Source: Desulfofarcimen acetoxidans DSM 771
Lineage (GTDB): Bacteria > Bacillota > Desulfotomaculia > Desulfotomaculales > Desulfofarciminaceae
NCBI RefSeq assembly: GCF_000024205.1
Contig: NC_013216.1
Location: forward strand, 3,782,001-3,846,000
Length of the DNA stretch: 64,000 nt
Direction: 5' to 3'
Below the pieces are notes generated by a model. The model ran no database searches. It was not told where the DNA came from and saw only the letters and a list, made by a program, of their open reading frames with translations. Positions 24,256-33,059 of the stretch are shown here, piece after piece. The position numbers and the translations under genes are program-made. Each line of letters opens with the position of its first letter. Position 1 is the stretch's first letter.

Positions 24256-25500
24256 TTATTTAAGCCCGGCAGCAATCCTTTCCGCCCAGACCCTTTCTAT
24301 TTCCACCTCTACACGGACACCGTCATTGCCGTGCTCTTCAGACAGCACCAAGCCTTGCTCATGCACCTGAGACAATAAGTAACCTTTAGCGTAAGGAATG
24401 AGGAAAGTGGTCCTGACTCTGCGATAAGCCAGGTTCTTCGCTATAGTCTCCAGCAGTCCGGGCAAGCCTTCCCCGGTTAAAGCAGAAATAGCCGTGACAG
24501 GTGTTCCGGCAATATTTATCCACAGGTTTAAATCCGGTTTAGGCAAACCATCTGCTTTGTTTAAAACCAGAATTGAGGGCTTATTCTCCACCTCCAGAGA
24601 GCTAAGGACTGACTGAACCGCTTTATACTGCTCAAAACAATTTGGATGAGTGCTGTCCACCACATGCAAAAGCAGATCAGCCTCAATCACTTCTTCCAAC
24701 GTAGCACGAAAAGCCGCGACCAAATGGTGCGGCAGATTTTGGATAAAACCGACAGTGTCAGTTACAAGTATTTCATCGTTATTAGGGAGAATAACCTGCC
24801 TGGTAGTAGGATCCAGTGTGGCAAAAAGCTTATCCTCTACCAGCACATCCGAACCGGTCAGCTTGTTTAGCAGTGTTGATTTGCCCGCGTTGGTGTAGCC
24901 CACCAGAGAAACCACGGGAACCTGTTTTCTGCCCTTGCGCAAAAGAGCCCGGTGTTTCTTTACTTCTTCTAATTCCGCCTGAATATCCACAATCCGTTCG
25001 CGCAAGCGCCTTCTGTCTGTTTCCAGCTTAGTCTCACCCGGGCCTCTGGTGCCAATCCCACCGCCCAGTCTGGAAAGAAACTTGCCCTGACCGGTAAGGC
25101 GCGGCAACAAGTATTTCAGCTGTGCCAGTTCTACCTGCAGCTTACCCTCTTTAGTGCTGGCTCGCTGGGCAAAGATATCCAGAATCAGCTGCGTTCTGTC
25201 CAGAACCCTGACTTCCATCAAGTCAATTAGGTTGCGAATCTGGGAAGGTGAAAGCTCGTGATCGAAAATTACCAGCTGCGCCTCCAACTCTCTGCATCTT
25301 TGCGATGTTTCTTCCGCCTTCCCCTTACCGATAAAATATTTGGAATCCGGCCTGTTTCTTCTCTGGATAAAGGAATCCACTGCTTCCGCTCCGGCAGTAT
25401 CAGCCAGGGCAGCCAGCTCATTCATTGATTCCTCAACCTGCTCCGAACTCATACCGGGCAGTTCGATTCCCACAAGGATAACTTTTTCTAAGTTCTCCAT
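24256..25500 (-). CDS. hflX: GTPase HflX
   Basis: 414 residues. The N-terminal HflX domain (DSFIQRRNRPDSKYFIGKGK, VIFDHELSPSQIRNL) and glycine-rich RLGGGIGTRGPGETKLE linker precede the G domain: G1 GYTNAGKST, G3 DTVGFI, G4 NKAD. HflX is a ribosome-splitting GTPase that rescues stalled 70S ribosomes. It ends close to the hydrophilic C-terminal domain typical of the family. Directly downstream (13 bp gap) of ychF, so probably cotranscribed. Confidence 0.95.
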   Translation of the reverse strand: MENLEKVILVGIELPGMSSEQVEESMNELAALADTAGAEAVDSFIQRRNRPDSKYFIGKGKAEETSQRCRELEAQLVIFDHELSPSQIRNLIDLMEVRVLDRTQLILDIFAQRASTKEGKLQVELAQLKYLLPRLTGQGKFLSRLGGGIGTRGPGETKLETDRRRLRERIVDIQAELEEVKKHRALLRKGRKQVPVVSLVGYTNAGKSTLLNKLTGSDVLVEDKLFATLDPTTRQVILPNNDEILVTDTVGFIQNLPHHLVAAFRATLEEVIEADLLLHVVDSTHPNCFEQYKAVQSVLSSLEVENKPSILVLNKADGLPKPDLNLWINIAGTPVTAISALTGEGLPGLLETIAKNLAYRRVRTTFLIPYAKGYLLSQVHEQGLVLSEEHGNDGVRVEVEIERVWAERIAAGLK

Positions 25501-25513
25501 ACACTACCCCCAG

Positions 25514-26608
25514 TTATACATTAAACCTGAAATTAATAATATCCCCGTCTTGAACAATATATTCTTTACCCTCCAGCCTGTGAAGGCCGCTTTCTTTTAT
25601 TTTGGCCATAGAGCCTAATCTCTCTAAATCATCGAACTTCACAACCTCAGCCCGGATAAAGCCCCTCTCAATATCAGAGTGAATTTTGCCGGCCGCTTTC
25701 TTGGCATTAGTACCTTTCTCTATGGTCCAGGCCTTCACTTCATCCTCTCCGCTAGTAAAAAACGGCATTAGATTCAGATGATCGTAGGCTGCTTTAGCCA
25801 GCAAATCAATACCCGACTCTGTAATTCCCAGATCCTCCAGAAAAATTTCCTTATCTTCCTCCGGCAGTTGGCTGATTTCCATTTCAATTTTCCCACAGAC
25901 CTCTATTAAGGGAATATTTTTTTCTGCCGCCAGTTGACTAAGTGCCTCCTTCTGTGGATAGGACTTAGCCTTAAACTGGCTTTCATCTATATTGATTACC
26001 AGTATAACAGGCTTCTCTGTTAAAAAGCTGTAGTTTTTCAACATATCCTTTTCCTCTTCACTTAAACCAAGGTTGTGAATGGGAGTTTCATTTTCCAATC
26101 CCGCCATTATTTTCTGCAGTACTTCCAACTCCGCGGCATCTTCTTTTTTGATTTTTTTGCTGCCTTTAATACGCTCAATTCTCTTTTCCACTACATCCAT
26201 ATCGGCCAGCAAAAGCTCCATGTCTATAGTCTCGACATCCCTCAAAGGGTCTATCGTCTCATCGGCGTGGGCAATGTCCTTGTTTTCAAAAGCCCGAACC
26301 ACCTGCACCAGAATTTCTACATTGCGTATAGCATTCAAAAACTGGTTGCCCACTCCCTTGCCCTGGCTGGCACCCCTTACCAAACCGGGAACATCGGAAA
26401 TTTGTATCTCCGCAAAAGTAGTTTTCTTTGGTTTATACATTTCCGAAAGATAACGTATTCTCCGGTCTGGAATTTTAGCCATACCGGTGCTGGTTTCGGT
26501 TTTACCGGAGAAAAACTCTGAAATTTCCATAGAAGAACCGGTCAAAAGATTAAATAAAGTGGTTTTTCCGACCAGCGGTAAACCAATCAGTGCTGTTGTT
26601 AAAGCCAA
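25514..26608 (-). CDS. ychF: Redox-regulated ATPase YchF
   Basis: 364 residues. The P-loop LPLVGKTTLFNLLTG, the switch DVPGLVRGASQGKGVGNQFL, and the C-terminal TGS-type domain ending VKFDDLERLGSMAKIKESGL ... VQDGDIINFRFNV mark the Obg-related YchF/OLA1 family. Family members hydrolyse ATP rather than GTP and bind ribosomes. The recognition motif is NIDES here, where typical GTPases have NKxD, in keeping with ATP specificity. It precedes hflX. Confidence 0.93.
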   Translation of the reverse strand: MALTTALIGLPLVGKTTLFNLLTGSSMEISEFFSGKTETSTGMAKIPDRRIRYLSEMYKPKKTTFAEIQISDVPGLVRGASQGKGVGNQFLNAIRNVEILVQVVRAFENKDIAHADETIDPLRDVETIDMELLLADMDVVEKRIERIKGSKKIKKEDAAELEVLQKIMAGLENETPIHNLGLSEEEKDMLKNYSFLTEKPVILVINIDESQFKAKSYPQKEALSQLAAEKNIPLIEVCGKIEMEISQLPEEDKEIFLEDLGITESGIDLLAKAAYDHLNLMPFFTSGEDEVKAWTIEKGTNAKKAAGKIHSDIERGFIRAEVVKFDDLERLGSMAKIKESGLHRLEGKEYIVQDGDIINFRFNV

Positions 26609-26702
26609 TTTTAGTCACCCCTATTGCATTTTAGCAAATTAAGCTGCAATAAACAACTGATACGGCTATTATAGCCAAACCTGCTTATAATGTCTCAAAC
26701 GA

Positions 26703-27560
26703 TTATTTTTGTGCCATTGGCTGTGAATTTACTTCCAGTCTATACAAATCCGTTCTCCTGTGACGGAGAAGCGGCAGCTGGCGTCGTACTCTGTCTACCA
26801 GTTCCAAATCAATACTTGCATAAATTATTTCCTCTCCGGTACCTGCTTCCGCCAGGATCTCTCCCCAGGGATCCACTATCAGGGAATGACCGTAGGCATG
26901 ATAGGCAGCTTCCAAATTTCTGGCAGGAGAAGCTGCTATAACAAAAGTCTGGTTATCTACAGCCCTGGTTTTCAATGTTATTTCCCAGTGTGCGGGACCA
27001 GTCGTTGTATTAAATGCAGCCGGGATGAGAATCATTTTGGCGCCCTTTAATACCATGGCTCGCATTAATTCAGGAAAACGCATATCATAACAGATGGCCA
27101 GGCCTATATCGCACCACTTTGTTCCGGCCACTGTAATTTGATCGCCCCTCCCCAGTGTATCTGATTCCCTAAAGGAAATCCCGCCTTCAATGTCTATATC
27201 GAAAAGATGAACCTTCCTGTGGCGGACAATTAACTGACCCTGCGGGTCAAAAAAGAAACTGGTATTAAAAATCTGCCGGCCCGACTCTGTTTCAGCAGAT
27301 TCCGGCACGGAGCCGCCAACCAGATATATTTTATTCTCCTTAGCTGTTTGGGCAAGAAATTTTACAGTCTCCCCGTCCGGATAGCTCTCAGCAAAGTCAG
27401 GGAAAGAAGTGTTTTCATAAGGGCAGTTGAACATTTCCGGCATTATTATCAATTCGGCGCCCTGGGACACCGCTTCTTCTATCATACTTTTAGCCTTACT
27501 GATATTATCACTTTTCGAGTGACTTACCAACATCTGGCAAACTGCTGTTTTAAATGACAT
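26703..27560 (-). CDS. Carbon-nitrogen hydrolase (nitrilase superfamily)
   Basis: 286 residues. The Glu-Lys-Cys triad is visible: ELIIMPEMFN (Glu), HRKVHLFDID (Lys) and GLAICYDMRFPELMRA (Cys). The sequence most resembles the omega-amidase/Nit2 and deaminated-glutathione amidase branch. Likely reaction: hydrolysis of a C-N amide such as alpha-ketoglutaramate; substrate not proved. The ATG at 27560 is used since GGGAGGG lies ~8 bases upstream; the frame from 27578 starts at that site. It is upstream of and codirectional with ychF-hflX. Confidence 0.9.
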   Translation of the reverse strand: MSFKTAVCQMLVSHSKSDNISKAKSMIEEAVSQGAELIIMPEMFNCPYENTSFPDFAESYPDGETVKFLAQTAKENKIYLVGGSVPESAETESGRQIFNTSFFFDPQGQLIVRHRKVHLFDIDIEGGISFRESDTLGRGDQITVAGTKWCDIGLAICYDMRFPELMRAMVLKGAKMILIPAAFNTTTGPAHWEITLKTRAVDNQTFVIAASPARNLEAAYHAYGHSLIVDPWGEILAEAGTGEEIIYASIDLELVDRVRRQLPLLRHRRTDLYRLEVNSQPMAQK

Positions 27561-27605
27561 CACGATCAACCCTCCCACATAATTTTAAGTTACAAGAAAG
27601 TGGTC

Positions 27606-27700
27606 TTAAGCGACTTTCGAGCCAGCCACAGGCACTCGTGCCTGCCGGTAATTATGCAACACCAATCTTATTTATGCAAAACAAATATGCCCTTTCGTTA
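27606..27700 (+). repeat. Dispersed ~85-bp repeat, copy A
   Basis: AAGCGACTTTCGAGCC, then CAGGCACTCGTGCCTG (a 6-bp stem with CTCG loop), CCGGTAATTATGCA and TTATTTATGCAAAACAAAT. It matches copy B (37826-37915) and copy C (1-88, minus). It lies upstream of the divergent nitrilase gene and downstream of nothing on its own strand, so it is not the leader of a visible gene. Confidence 0.7.
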
Positions 27701-27749
27701 AACAATGACTTGTTCATGGCTATATCACAAGCATGCCGGGCGCACGTAT

Positions 27750-27786
27750 AAAAACCTCTGCCATTAAAAAGGCAGAGGTTTTATTT
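27750..27786. terminator. Bidirectional terminator
   Basis: AAAACCTCTGCC, short loop, GGCAGAGGTTTT. It closes the NifU-like gene on the minus strand (stop at 27790). Confidence 0.85.
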
Positions 27787-27789
27787 AGC

Positions 27790-28011
27790 TTAAACTTGAA
27801 CTACTCCTTTGACTTCCGGAACTTCCTGCTTGAGCACCCGCTCAATCCCTTGTTTAAGGGTAATTGTTGCACCGGGTCAGCCACTGCAGGCGCCTTTTAA
27901 CTTAACCTGTACTACTCCATCAGGAGTGATATCAACTAATTCAACGTCCCCGCCGTCTCTTTGCAGGTACGGGCGAACCTTTCCTAAAACTTCTTCAACC
28001 TTTTCACGCAA
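27790..28011 (-). CDS. NifU-domain Fe-S scaffold protein with in-frame UGA (candidate selenoprotein)
   Basis: A 73-codon frame from TTG 28011 (GGGGG 9 bases upstream) to TAA, interrupted only by TGA at 27877-27879, codon 45. The product begins [20 protein letters not shown] and reads GGDVELVDI and [21 protein letters not shown]. In NifU C-terminal-domain proteins this is the conserved CxxC that binds a [4Fe-4S] cluster; the UGA stands exactly in place of the second cysteine, and family similarity continues unbroken on both sides. After the UGA, TTGAGC/GCTCAA forms a 6-bp stem with GGGT loop starting 38 nt downstream, a possible bacterial SECIS. Alternatives: a Cys-to-stop mutation or sequence error. 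Confidence 0.8.
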
Positions 28012-28208
28012 GGGTTAAAACCCCCTTTCTTATCTTCAACATCATATTACAGTATGAACAAATCCACATGCATTTTATGTGCGGGGAATTTGTGCTTACT
28101 TTATATATTGTAACTGTCTTTGTTAATATTAGCAAGAATAAATACTTTCAGAATTCGTTGTCTTATATATTTTATTTGCTTAACCTAAATTGACATCACT
28201 TTTAGTTT

Positions 28209-29390
28209 TTACGGTTCCTGTTCATTTATTCGCACCATCAAGCTTTTACTCTCTTGAACCGCGTTAATACCATCAGCTTTGTTTTCTGCCTGATCCAAAC
28301 TTTTAATCTGAGTAACCAACTGCTCATAATTTTGAGGCGGGACCGTTATAGTGATGCTGTTATTTTCGACACTGGCAGTTGCCTTTTGACTCTTACTGAG
28401 AATCAGAATTTGCGCCGTCGCATCAATAGTGTTTGGCACCTTTAACTGCACTGAAATACTTTTCGGTTCGTACGAAGGCGCTTGTTTTGCTGCTGTCGGC
28501 GAATCTACACCGCTGGAAGCGGCGCTATCTTCTGCTTTTAAGCTGTTAATAGAAAAGCTTTCCCCATTACGCTGAAACATCACAGAAGGAGCACCGGTTA
28601 AATCCTGTCTCGGGCCGGCAGTCGATTCATTGCCGGCAATAGAAGAGGGCAGTTCCTCTGTCCTGCTGCGGTCTCGCATAACAGTACCATTTTCTTGACT
28701 GCTGTCAGTCTTCTGCTTCGTTTGGTTCTGCTCAATTTCCTTTAAAGGAGTGTCTACGGGAGATGTTTTATCGGGCAGTTGCTCTTCTGTAACTTTAGCG
28801 GCAGTTTTCTTACTCTCTTCGAGCGAGCTGCTGAAATCAGCAGAACCTGATTCAGTATTTGCACTACCGGTGTTTTCTTTTGAATTCCGGTTCTCAATCG
28901 TACCACCATTCATACTTATTTGAGGAGAATGATCATTTTGGTAACTATTATTCCCGCTATACCATAATGAAGTAATACCAATAGCCAATACCAGCAAGGC
29001 CGCACAAGCCGTAAGTCTTGACCAGGGACCGGCAGTTAAATTTCGCCATAGAGATAACAAACTGCCCTTTCTTTTCTGAATATTATTTTTCAACCCAGTT
29101 TCATCGGTTAACCTGGCAATTTGCGTTTCGTTATTTTGTTCTGCACTTGTATGGCTAACCGGGGAAGGAGAATTTATTTTCAATTTGGACCACAATTCTG
29201 AATGAAATTCGGGCTCAGGCATTACTTCAGGCAGCGAGTGCAAAAGGGAAGTAACGCCTAACAGCAGCTTCCATTCTTCATGACAGGCAGGGCAGGAACT
29301 AAGGTGCTGTTTGATTTGAGCTGTTTCGGAATTATCCAGTTCCCCGTCAATAAAGGATGACAGTGATTGGAGTACTTTTTGACATTCCAT
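28209..29390 (-). CDS. Anti-sigma factor with zinc-finger domain
   Basis: 393 residues. The N-terminal 45 residues are a zf-HC2 anti-sigma domain with HLSSCPACHEEW. A single membrane helix lies near residues 128-148 (LTACAALLVLAIGITSLWYS). The extracellular part is low-complexity and Ser/Thr/Glu/Lys-rich, followed by a folded C-terminal domain (SISVQLKVPNTIDATAQILIL...). It follows the sigma factor gene by 6 bp and should hold it at the membrane until an envelope signal arrives. Confidence 0.9.
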   Translation of the reverse strand: MECQKVLQSLSSFIDGELDNSETAQIKQHLSSCPACHEEWKLLLGVTSLLHSLPEVMPEPEFHSELWSKLKINSPSPVSHTSAEQNNETQIARLTDETGLKNNIQKRKGSLLSLWRNLTAGPWSRLTACAALLVLAIGITSLWYSGNNSYQNDHSPQISMNGGTIENRNSKENTGSANTESGSADFSSSLEESKKTAAKVTEEQLPDKTSPVDTPLKEIEQNQTKQKTDSSQENGTVMRDRSRTEELPSSIAGNESTAGPRQDLTGAPSVMFQRNGESFSINSLKAEDSAASSGVDSPTAAKQAPSYEPKSISVQLKVPNTIDATAQILILSKSQKATASVENNSITITVPPQNYEQLVTQIKSLDQAENKADGINAVQESKSLMVRINEQEP

Positions 29391-29396
29391 ACTGCA

Positions 29397-29999
29397 TTAC
29401 TCCCTTTCCTTTTTATGACGTTTTACCGAACCTGAAAGTTCCGGATGAGCCATTACTTTTTCCTTAAGCGCCAGGCGGGCACGGGAAAGCCTTGATTTAA
29501 CCGTACCCATCGTACAGTCCAAAACACGAGCGATCTCATCATAACTGAGCTGCTGTATTTCACGCAATATGATTATCAACCTGTGTTCTTCAGATAAACT
29601 ATCCAGGCAGAATTGCAGGCACTCCTTTAGATCACGCTGCTCCAGTAAATCTTCCGGCAAAGGATCATTATTGTACATAGCCTGCGACTCTACCCCACAA
29701 CTAATTTCATCCCAGAAAATCTCTTGCTTTCTTTTCCGTTTGCGCAATTCATCACGACAAGCATTTGCACAAATACGGTAAAGCCAGGTTAAAAAGGCCG
29801 AATCCCCCCGGAAGGTAGGCAGTGACTTATACAGGCGAATAAAAGTCTCCTGGGCCAGATCACTGGCGTCAGCACTATTGCCCATAAAACGATAGGCCAT
29901 GTTGTATATTTTAACCTCATAGCGGCGAACCAGCAAGTCAAAAGCCTCTAAATCGCCTTGCTTGCTCCTTTCCACTAATGCATTATCAGATAAAGTCAA
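29397..29999 (-). CDS. ECF RNA polymerase sigma factor (SigW-like)
   Basis: Sigma region 2 (GDLEAFDLLVRRYEVKIYNMAYRFMGNSADASDLAQETFIRLY) and region 4 (LSEEHRLIIILREIQQLSYDEIARVLDCTMGTVKSRLSRAR) are complete. The chosen start is TTG at 29999, behind CGGAGAG, giving a typical ECF N-terminus (MTLSDNALVERSKQGD); the frame is open to 30053 and a longer product is possible. It is cotranscribed with its anti-sigma gene and probably autoregulated. The regulon cannot be read from this window. Confidence 0.9.
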   Translation of the reverse strand: MTLSDNALVERSKQGDLEAFDLLVRRYEVKIYNMAYRFMGNSADASDLAQETFIRLYKSLPTFRGDSAFLTWLYRICANACRDELRKRKRKQEIFWDEISCGVESQAMYNNDPLPEDLLEQRDLKECLQFCLDSLSEEHRLIIILREIQQLSYDEIARVLDCTMGTVKSRLSRARLALKEKVMAHPELSGSVKRHKKERE

Positions 30000-30053
30000 A
30001 TCGTTCACTCTCCGTTGGAGTTCGTTAAAACAATAAGGCCGTAAAATTTCCAA

Positions 30054-30420
30054 CCATTAGGTCAAAAATCCTACGCGCCTAATTCTGATGGCAAAATTAT
30101 TGTTTGCAATTGCCATCAGGCACTTCCAGCATTCCGGTCAATGTGCAGTAAAATAATTATAACATACAGTCAGCCATTTCAACTAGCAGGTTAAATTACA
30201 AATAAAGAGAAAAAATAGCCTCCGTTTTTTTGGAGGCTCACTGTTTGATACAGAAATTCAATTCACAATCCGCATAGTGCAGACATTAATAGATATAGTT
30301 CCAGTTGAAAAACTCTTTCTTTTTTTCTTTAATTTAATTTAATATTATTTAATTATCTCTATACAATAAATGTACACTTTAGTAGAATTAATACAGAACA
30401 CTTTAAACGGAGGAATAATT
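30054..30420. other. Intergenic region between sigma operon and PilZ gene
   Basis: No gene is seen. It contains a minus-strand terminator-like hairpin at 30217-30238 (AGCCTCC/GGAGGCT, then ATTTTTT) with no obvious minus-strand gene before it, and AT-rich sequence with the promoters for both flanking genes. Confidence 0.5.
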
Positions 30421-31035
30421 ATGGTACCCAGCAATGAGATAATTATTGTTAACCGTAAAATTTGGCTGCATGATTCACAGAAATATAATTTTGAAGCAAC
30501 TATAACTAAACTGGAAGAGAAAATGTTCTGGATTAATCTGCCTCTGGCAAACAAACAACCTTTAAGTTTGCGGAAAAAGCAGCCTATTAAAATGAAAGTG
30601 ACCCTGGAAACAGCTTGCTACACTGGTGAAACTCTAGTAGAAGCAATTGGTAAAAATATTCATCAAACATATGGCTTGCTATTGCCAACAAATTTGATTG
30701 TCTCAGAAGAAAGATACTATAAACGAGCACCTTTTTGTCATGACGTTATATTCAAAACGAATTTACTGATGGTTCCTACAAAAACAATTGATTTTTCGCC
30801 GGGAGGCATGCAAGTCTATATAACACCGGAGTTGAACAAGATATTACAGTCAAAGGATAAAATTTTTGCATGTTTGCATATTAACGGCTACAACATACAA
30901 TATGAAGTACGCTTAGTCTGGAAGAAGCTTTTTTACAATCTGCCTGTTGCAGGCTTTGAATTTATTCATGCTGACCAACTGCGCAGGTTTATTATCAATT
31001 CTTCTTTTAAAACCAATTATAACACAACAAAATAA
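30421..31035 (+). CDS. PilZ domain protein (YcgR-like)
   Basis: 204 residues from the ATG behind CGGAGG. An N-terminal beta domain (residues ~1-95, YcgR-N-like) precedes a PilZ-type domain with RYYKRAPFCHDVIF and TIDFSPGGMQVYI. The usual RxxxR...DxSxGG c-di-GMP motif appears as KRAPF and DFSPGG, so the first arginine site is partly altered; binding is plausible, not certain. Such proteins act as c-di-GMP-controlled flagellar brakes. It is a monocistronic gene. Confidence 0.8.
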   Translation: MVPSNEIIIVNRKIWLHDSQKYNFEATITKLEEKMFWINLPLANKQPLSLRKKQPIKMKVTLETACYTGETLVEAIGKNIHQTYGLLLPTNLIVSEERYYKRAPFCHDVIFKTNLLMVPTKTIDFSPGGMQVYITPELNKILQSKDKIFACLHINGYNIQYEVRLVWKKLFYNLPVAGFEFIHADQLRRFIINSSFKTNYNTTK

Positions 31036-31268
31036 TACTGCACTTAGCCACACATCAATATAACCACAGGTCCTGCTCAATGTTCATTTCCTGTTCATTA
31101 ATATTCACCGCATGTTCACATCGGCATTTTATGATAATATCTATCGTACATATCATCTTGCTACATATAATATTTTAAAAGTGCAATAGAAAAATGCCAA
31201 ATTTCGTAGTAAAATAATACTATTGTTTTATGGATCCTATAGTTAATGATGAAAGGAAACCGGAATAA

Positions 31269-32069
31269 ATGATTGATATTTTAAAAGCAATTATACTTGG
31301 AATAGTAGAAGGCATTACCGAATTTCTACCAGTATCTTCCACGGGACATTTAATCTTAGTTAATGAGTTTGTTGGATTTACAGGAAATTTTGCACATATG
31401 TTTGATATTGTAATACAATTAGGGGCTATACTCTCAGTTGTACTCTATTTCAAACAGAAACTTTTCCCTATTGGAAAAGCAAATATAATTGAGAAAAGAA
31501 AAGCACTTGAGATTTGGAAAAAAACTATTATAGGTGTTTTGCCAGCATTATTTATTGGTGCAGCCCTGGGTGAATATATTGAAGAGGAGCTTTTTAATCC
31601 AATCACAGTATCTATCACATTACTAATTGGCGGTTTTATTTTAGTTTTTATTGAAAGGAGAACAAAGCAAAGTAGTATAAATGATATTTATGCTTTAGAT
31701 TACAAAACTGCTCTTTTAATAGGCTTTATCCAGTGTCTTGCAATGATTCCCGGCACATCCAGGTCTGCCGTTACAATAATCGGTGCAATGTTGTTAGGAT
31801 CCTCCCGTCTTGTAGCAGCTGAATACTCATTCTTTTTAGCAATTCCTACAATGTTTGCAGCCACATCCTATTCCCTTCTTAAAATTGGTTTTGCGTTAAC
31901 TCCATCTCAATTTTACGTATTGATAGTTGGATTTATTGTTTCTTTTGCAGTAGCATTAACAGTAATTGCCGGCTTTATGAATTATATTTCAAAGAAAGAC
32001 TTCAAGCCTTTTGGTTATTATAGAATAATTTTAGGTATATTGGTTTTAATATATTTTAAAGGAATCTAA
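31269..32069 (+). CDS. uppP: Undecaprenyl-diphosphatase
   Basis: 266 residues, a polytopic membrane enzyme (BacA/UppP) that dephosphorylates undecaprenyl pyrophosphate to recycle the lipid carrier of wall synthesis; it also gives bacitracin tolerance. Signature motifs are GIVEGITEFLPVSSTGHLIL and the PGTSRSAVTIIGAMLLG segment. Length and eight-helix profile are normal. The ATG follows GAAAGGAAACCGG. Its base composition is more AT-rich than the neighbours. It could be under the nearby ECF sigma factor, but no promoter evidence was seen. Confidence 0.95.
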   Translation: MIDILKAIILGIVEGITEFLPVSSTGHLILVNEFVGFTGNFAHMFDIVIQLGAILSVVLYFKQKLFPIGKANIIEKRKALEIWKKTIIGVLPALFIGAALGEYIEEELFNPITVSITLLIGGFILVFIERRTKQSSINDIYALDYKTALLIGFIQCLAMIPGTSRSAVTIIGAMLLGSSRLVAAEYSFFLAIPTMFAATSYSLLKIGFALTPSQFYVLIVGFIVSFAVALTVIAGFMNYISKKDFKPFGYYRIILGILVLIYFKGI

Positions 32070-32238
32070 CCATTTAGCATTGCAGCAATTAATTCCCCCT
32101 CAACAAGCTAAACATGACCAGAATCCAATTTTCTGGTCATGCAAATAGAAGGCAACAACCTAGGCGCGATTTCATTGCTCTGTTCTTGTAGTGCAGGGAT
32201 ACCACTGTTTTTCATTTTCCCTTTCATGGCACAGTAAA

Positions 32239-32544
32239 TTATTCCTTGGTGGGATCAGGAAGTTTCTCAAAAAACTCGCCCAAGGTGTTCCAATAACCCT
32301 GTTTATCATTACAGCTTCCAATGGTCCAAAATAAACCATTAATAGGCACATCCGGACTAAAGGTATACTGCTCTGTTTGCTTGTCGACTGAGGAAGTTTC
32401 CTGCACCTGCTCTTCTTGATACGTTTGCAAATACTGCTTTGATAAACCACTAATTTCTGTTGTCGCAAATGCTGTGTTAGTAATAAAAACAAATAAAGCT
32501 AACACTAAAGCCCCGGTTACATTCTTTATGAGCAATCTAATCAT
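32239..32544 (-). CDS. Small exported hypothetical protein
   Basis: 101 residues. Residues 1-28 are a signal peptide (KNVTGALVLALFVFITNTAFA). The mature part is Gln/Glu-rich then hydrophobic-aromatic (INGLFWTIGSCNDKQGYWNTLGEFFEKL) with a single cysteine. GAAGGAG lies just before the ATG. No family is recognised. Likely surface or exported. Confidence 0.6.
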   Translation of the reverse strand: MIRLLIKNVTGALVLALFVFITNTAFATTEISGLSKQYLQTYQEEQVQETSSVDKQTEQYTFSPDVPINGLFWTIGSCNDKQGYWNTLGEFFEKLPDPTKE

Positions 32545-32786
32545 TCTCCTTCTATAATTTTTTATAAAATTCTCAAATAGAGTTTCCGGTCACCTCCTGG
32601 TTTTATTAACTTAGTGAGTGTTGAAAATTTGATTCGACGTAAATGGAATTATAATAAAGATTAGAGACAGTACACCCTAATAATATATACGATGCATCCG
32701 TCACCGTATGGGGGTATAACAGCAAAAATTTATGTGGTCAAAAAGTCGTAGAGCTAATGATTATGCTGCTCTTTCGCTGTCTATAC

Positions 32787-32823
32787 AAAATAAAAAGAAC
32801 CGCAATCGCTTGCAGTTCCTCAC
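32787..32823 (-). terminator. Terminator of the tRNA-Gly/tRNA-Arg operon
   Basis: On the minus strand GAACTGCAA, loop GCGA, TTGCGGTTC, then TTTTTATTTT. It follows the 3' end of tRNA-Arg. Confidence 0.8.
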
Positions 32824-32828
32824 TTTTT

Positions 32829-32905
<77 letters not shown>

Positions 32906-32908
32906 ATA

Positions 32909-32982
32909 TGGAGCGGGTGAAGGGAATCGAACCCTCGTAATCGGCTTGGAAGGCCGACGCTCTACCATTGAGCTACACCCGC
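32909..32982 (-). tRNA. tRNA-Gly(TCC)
   Basis: Acceptor stem GCGGGTG/CACCCGC, anticodon loop CTTCCAA (anticodon TCC), T loop GGTTCGATTCC, discriminator U and encoded CCA. Three bases upstream of tRNA-Arg, so one transcript. Confidence 0.97.
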
Positions 32983-33059
32983 TTAACCATTCTGGAAGCT
33001 TTCCAGAACATTAATTATTATATCTCATTTTATTAGGAAAGTCAAAGACTTTCTGCAAA

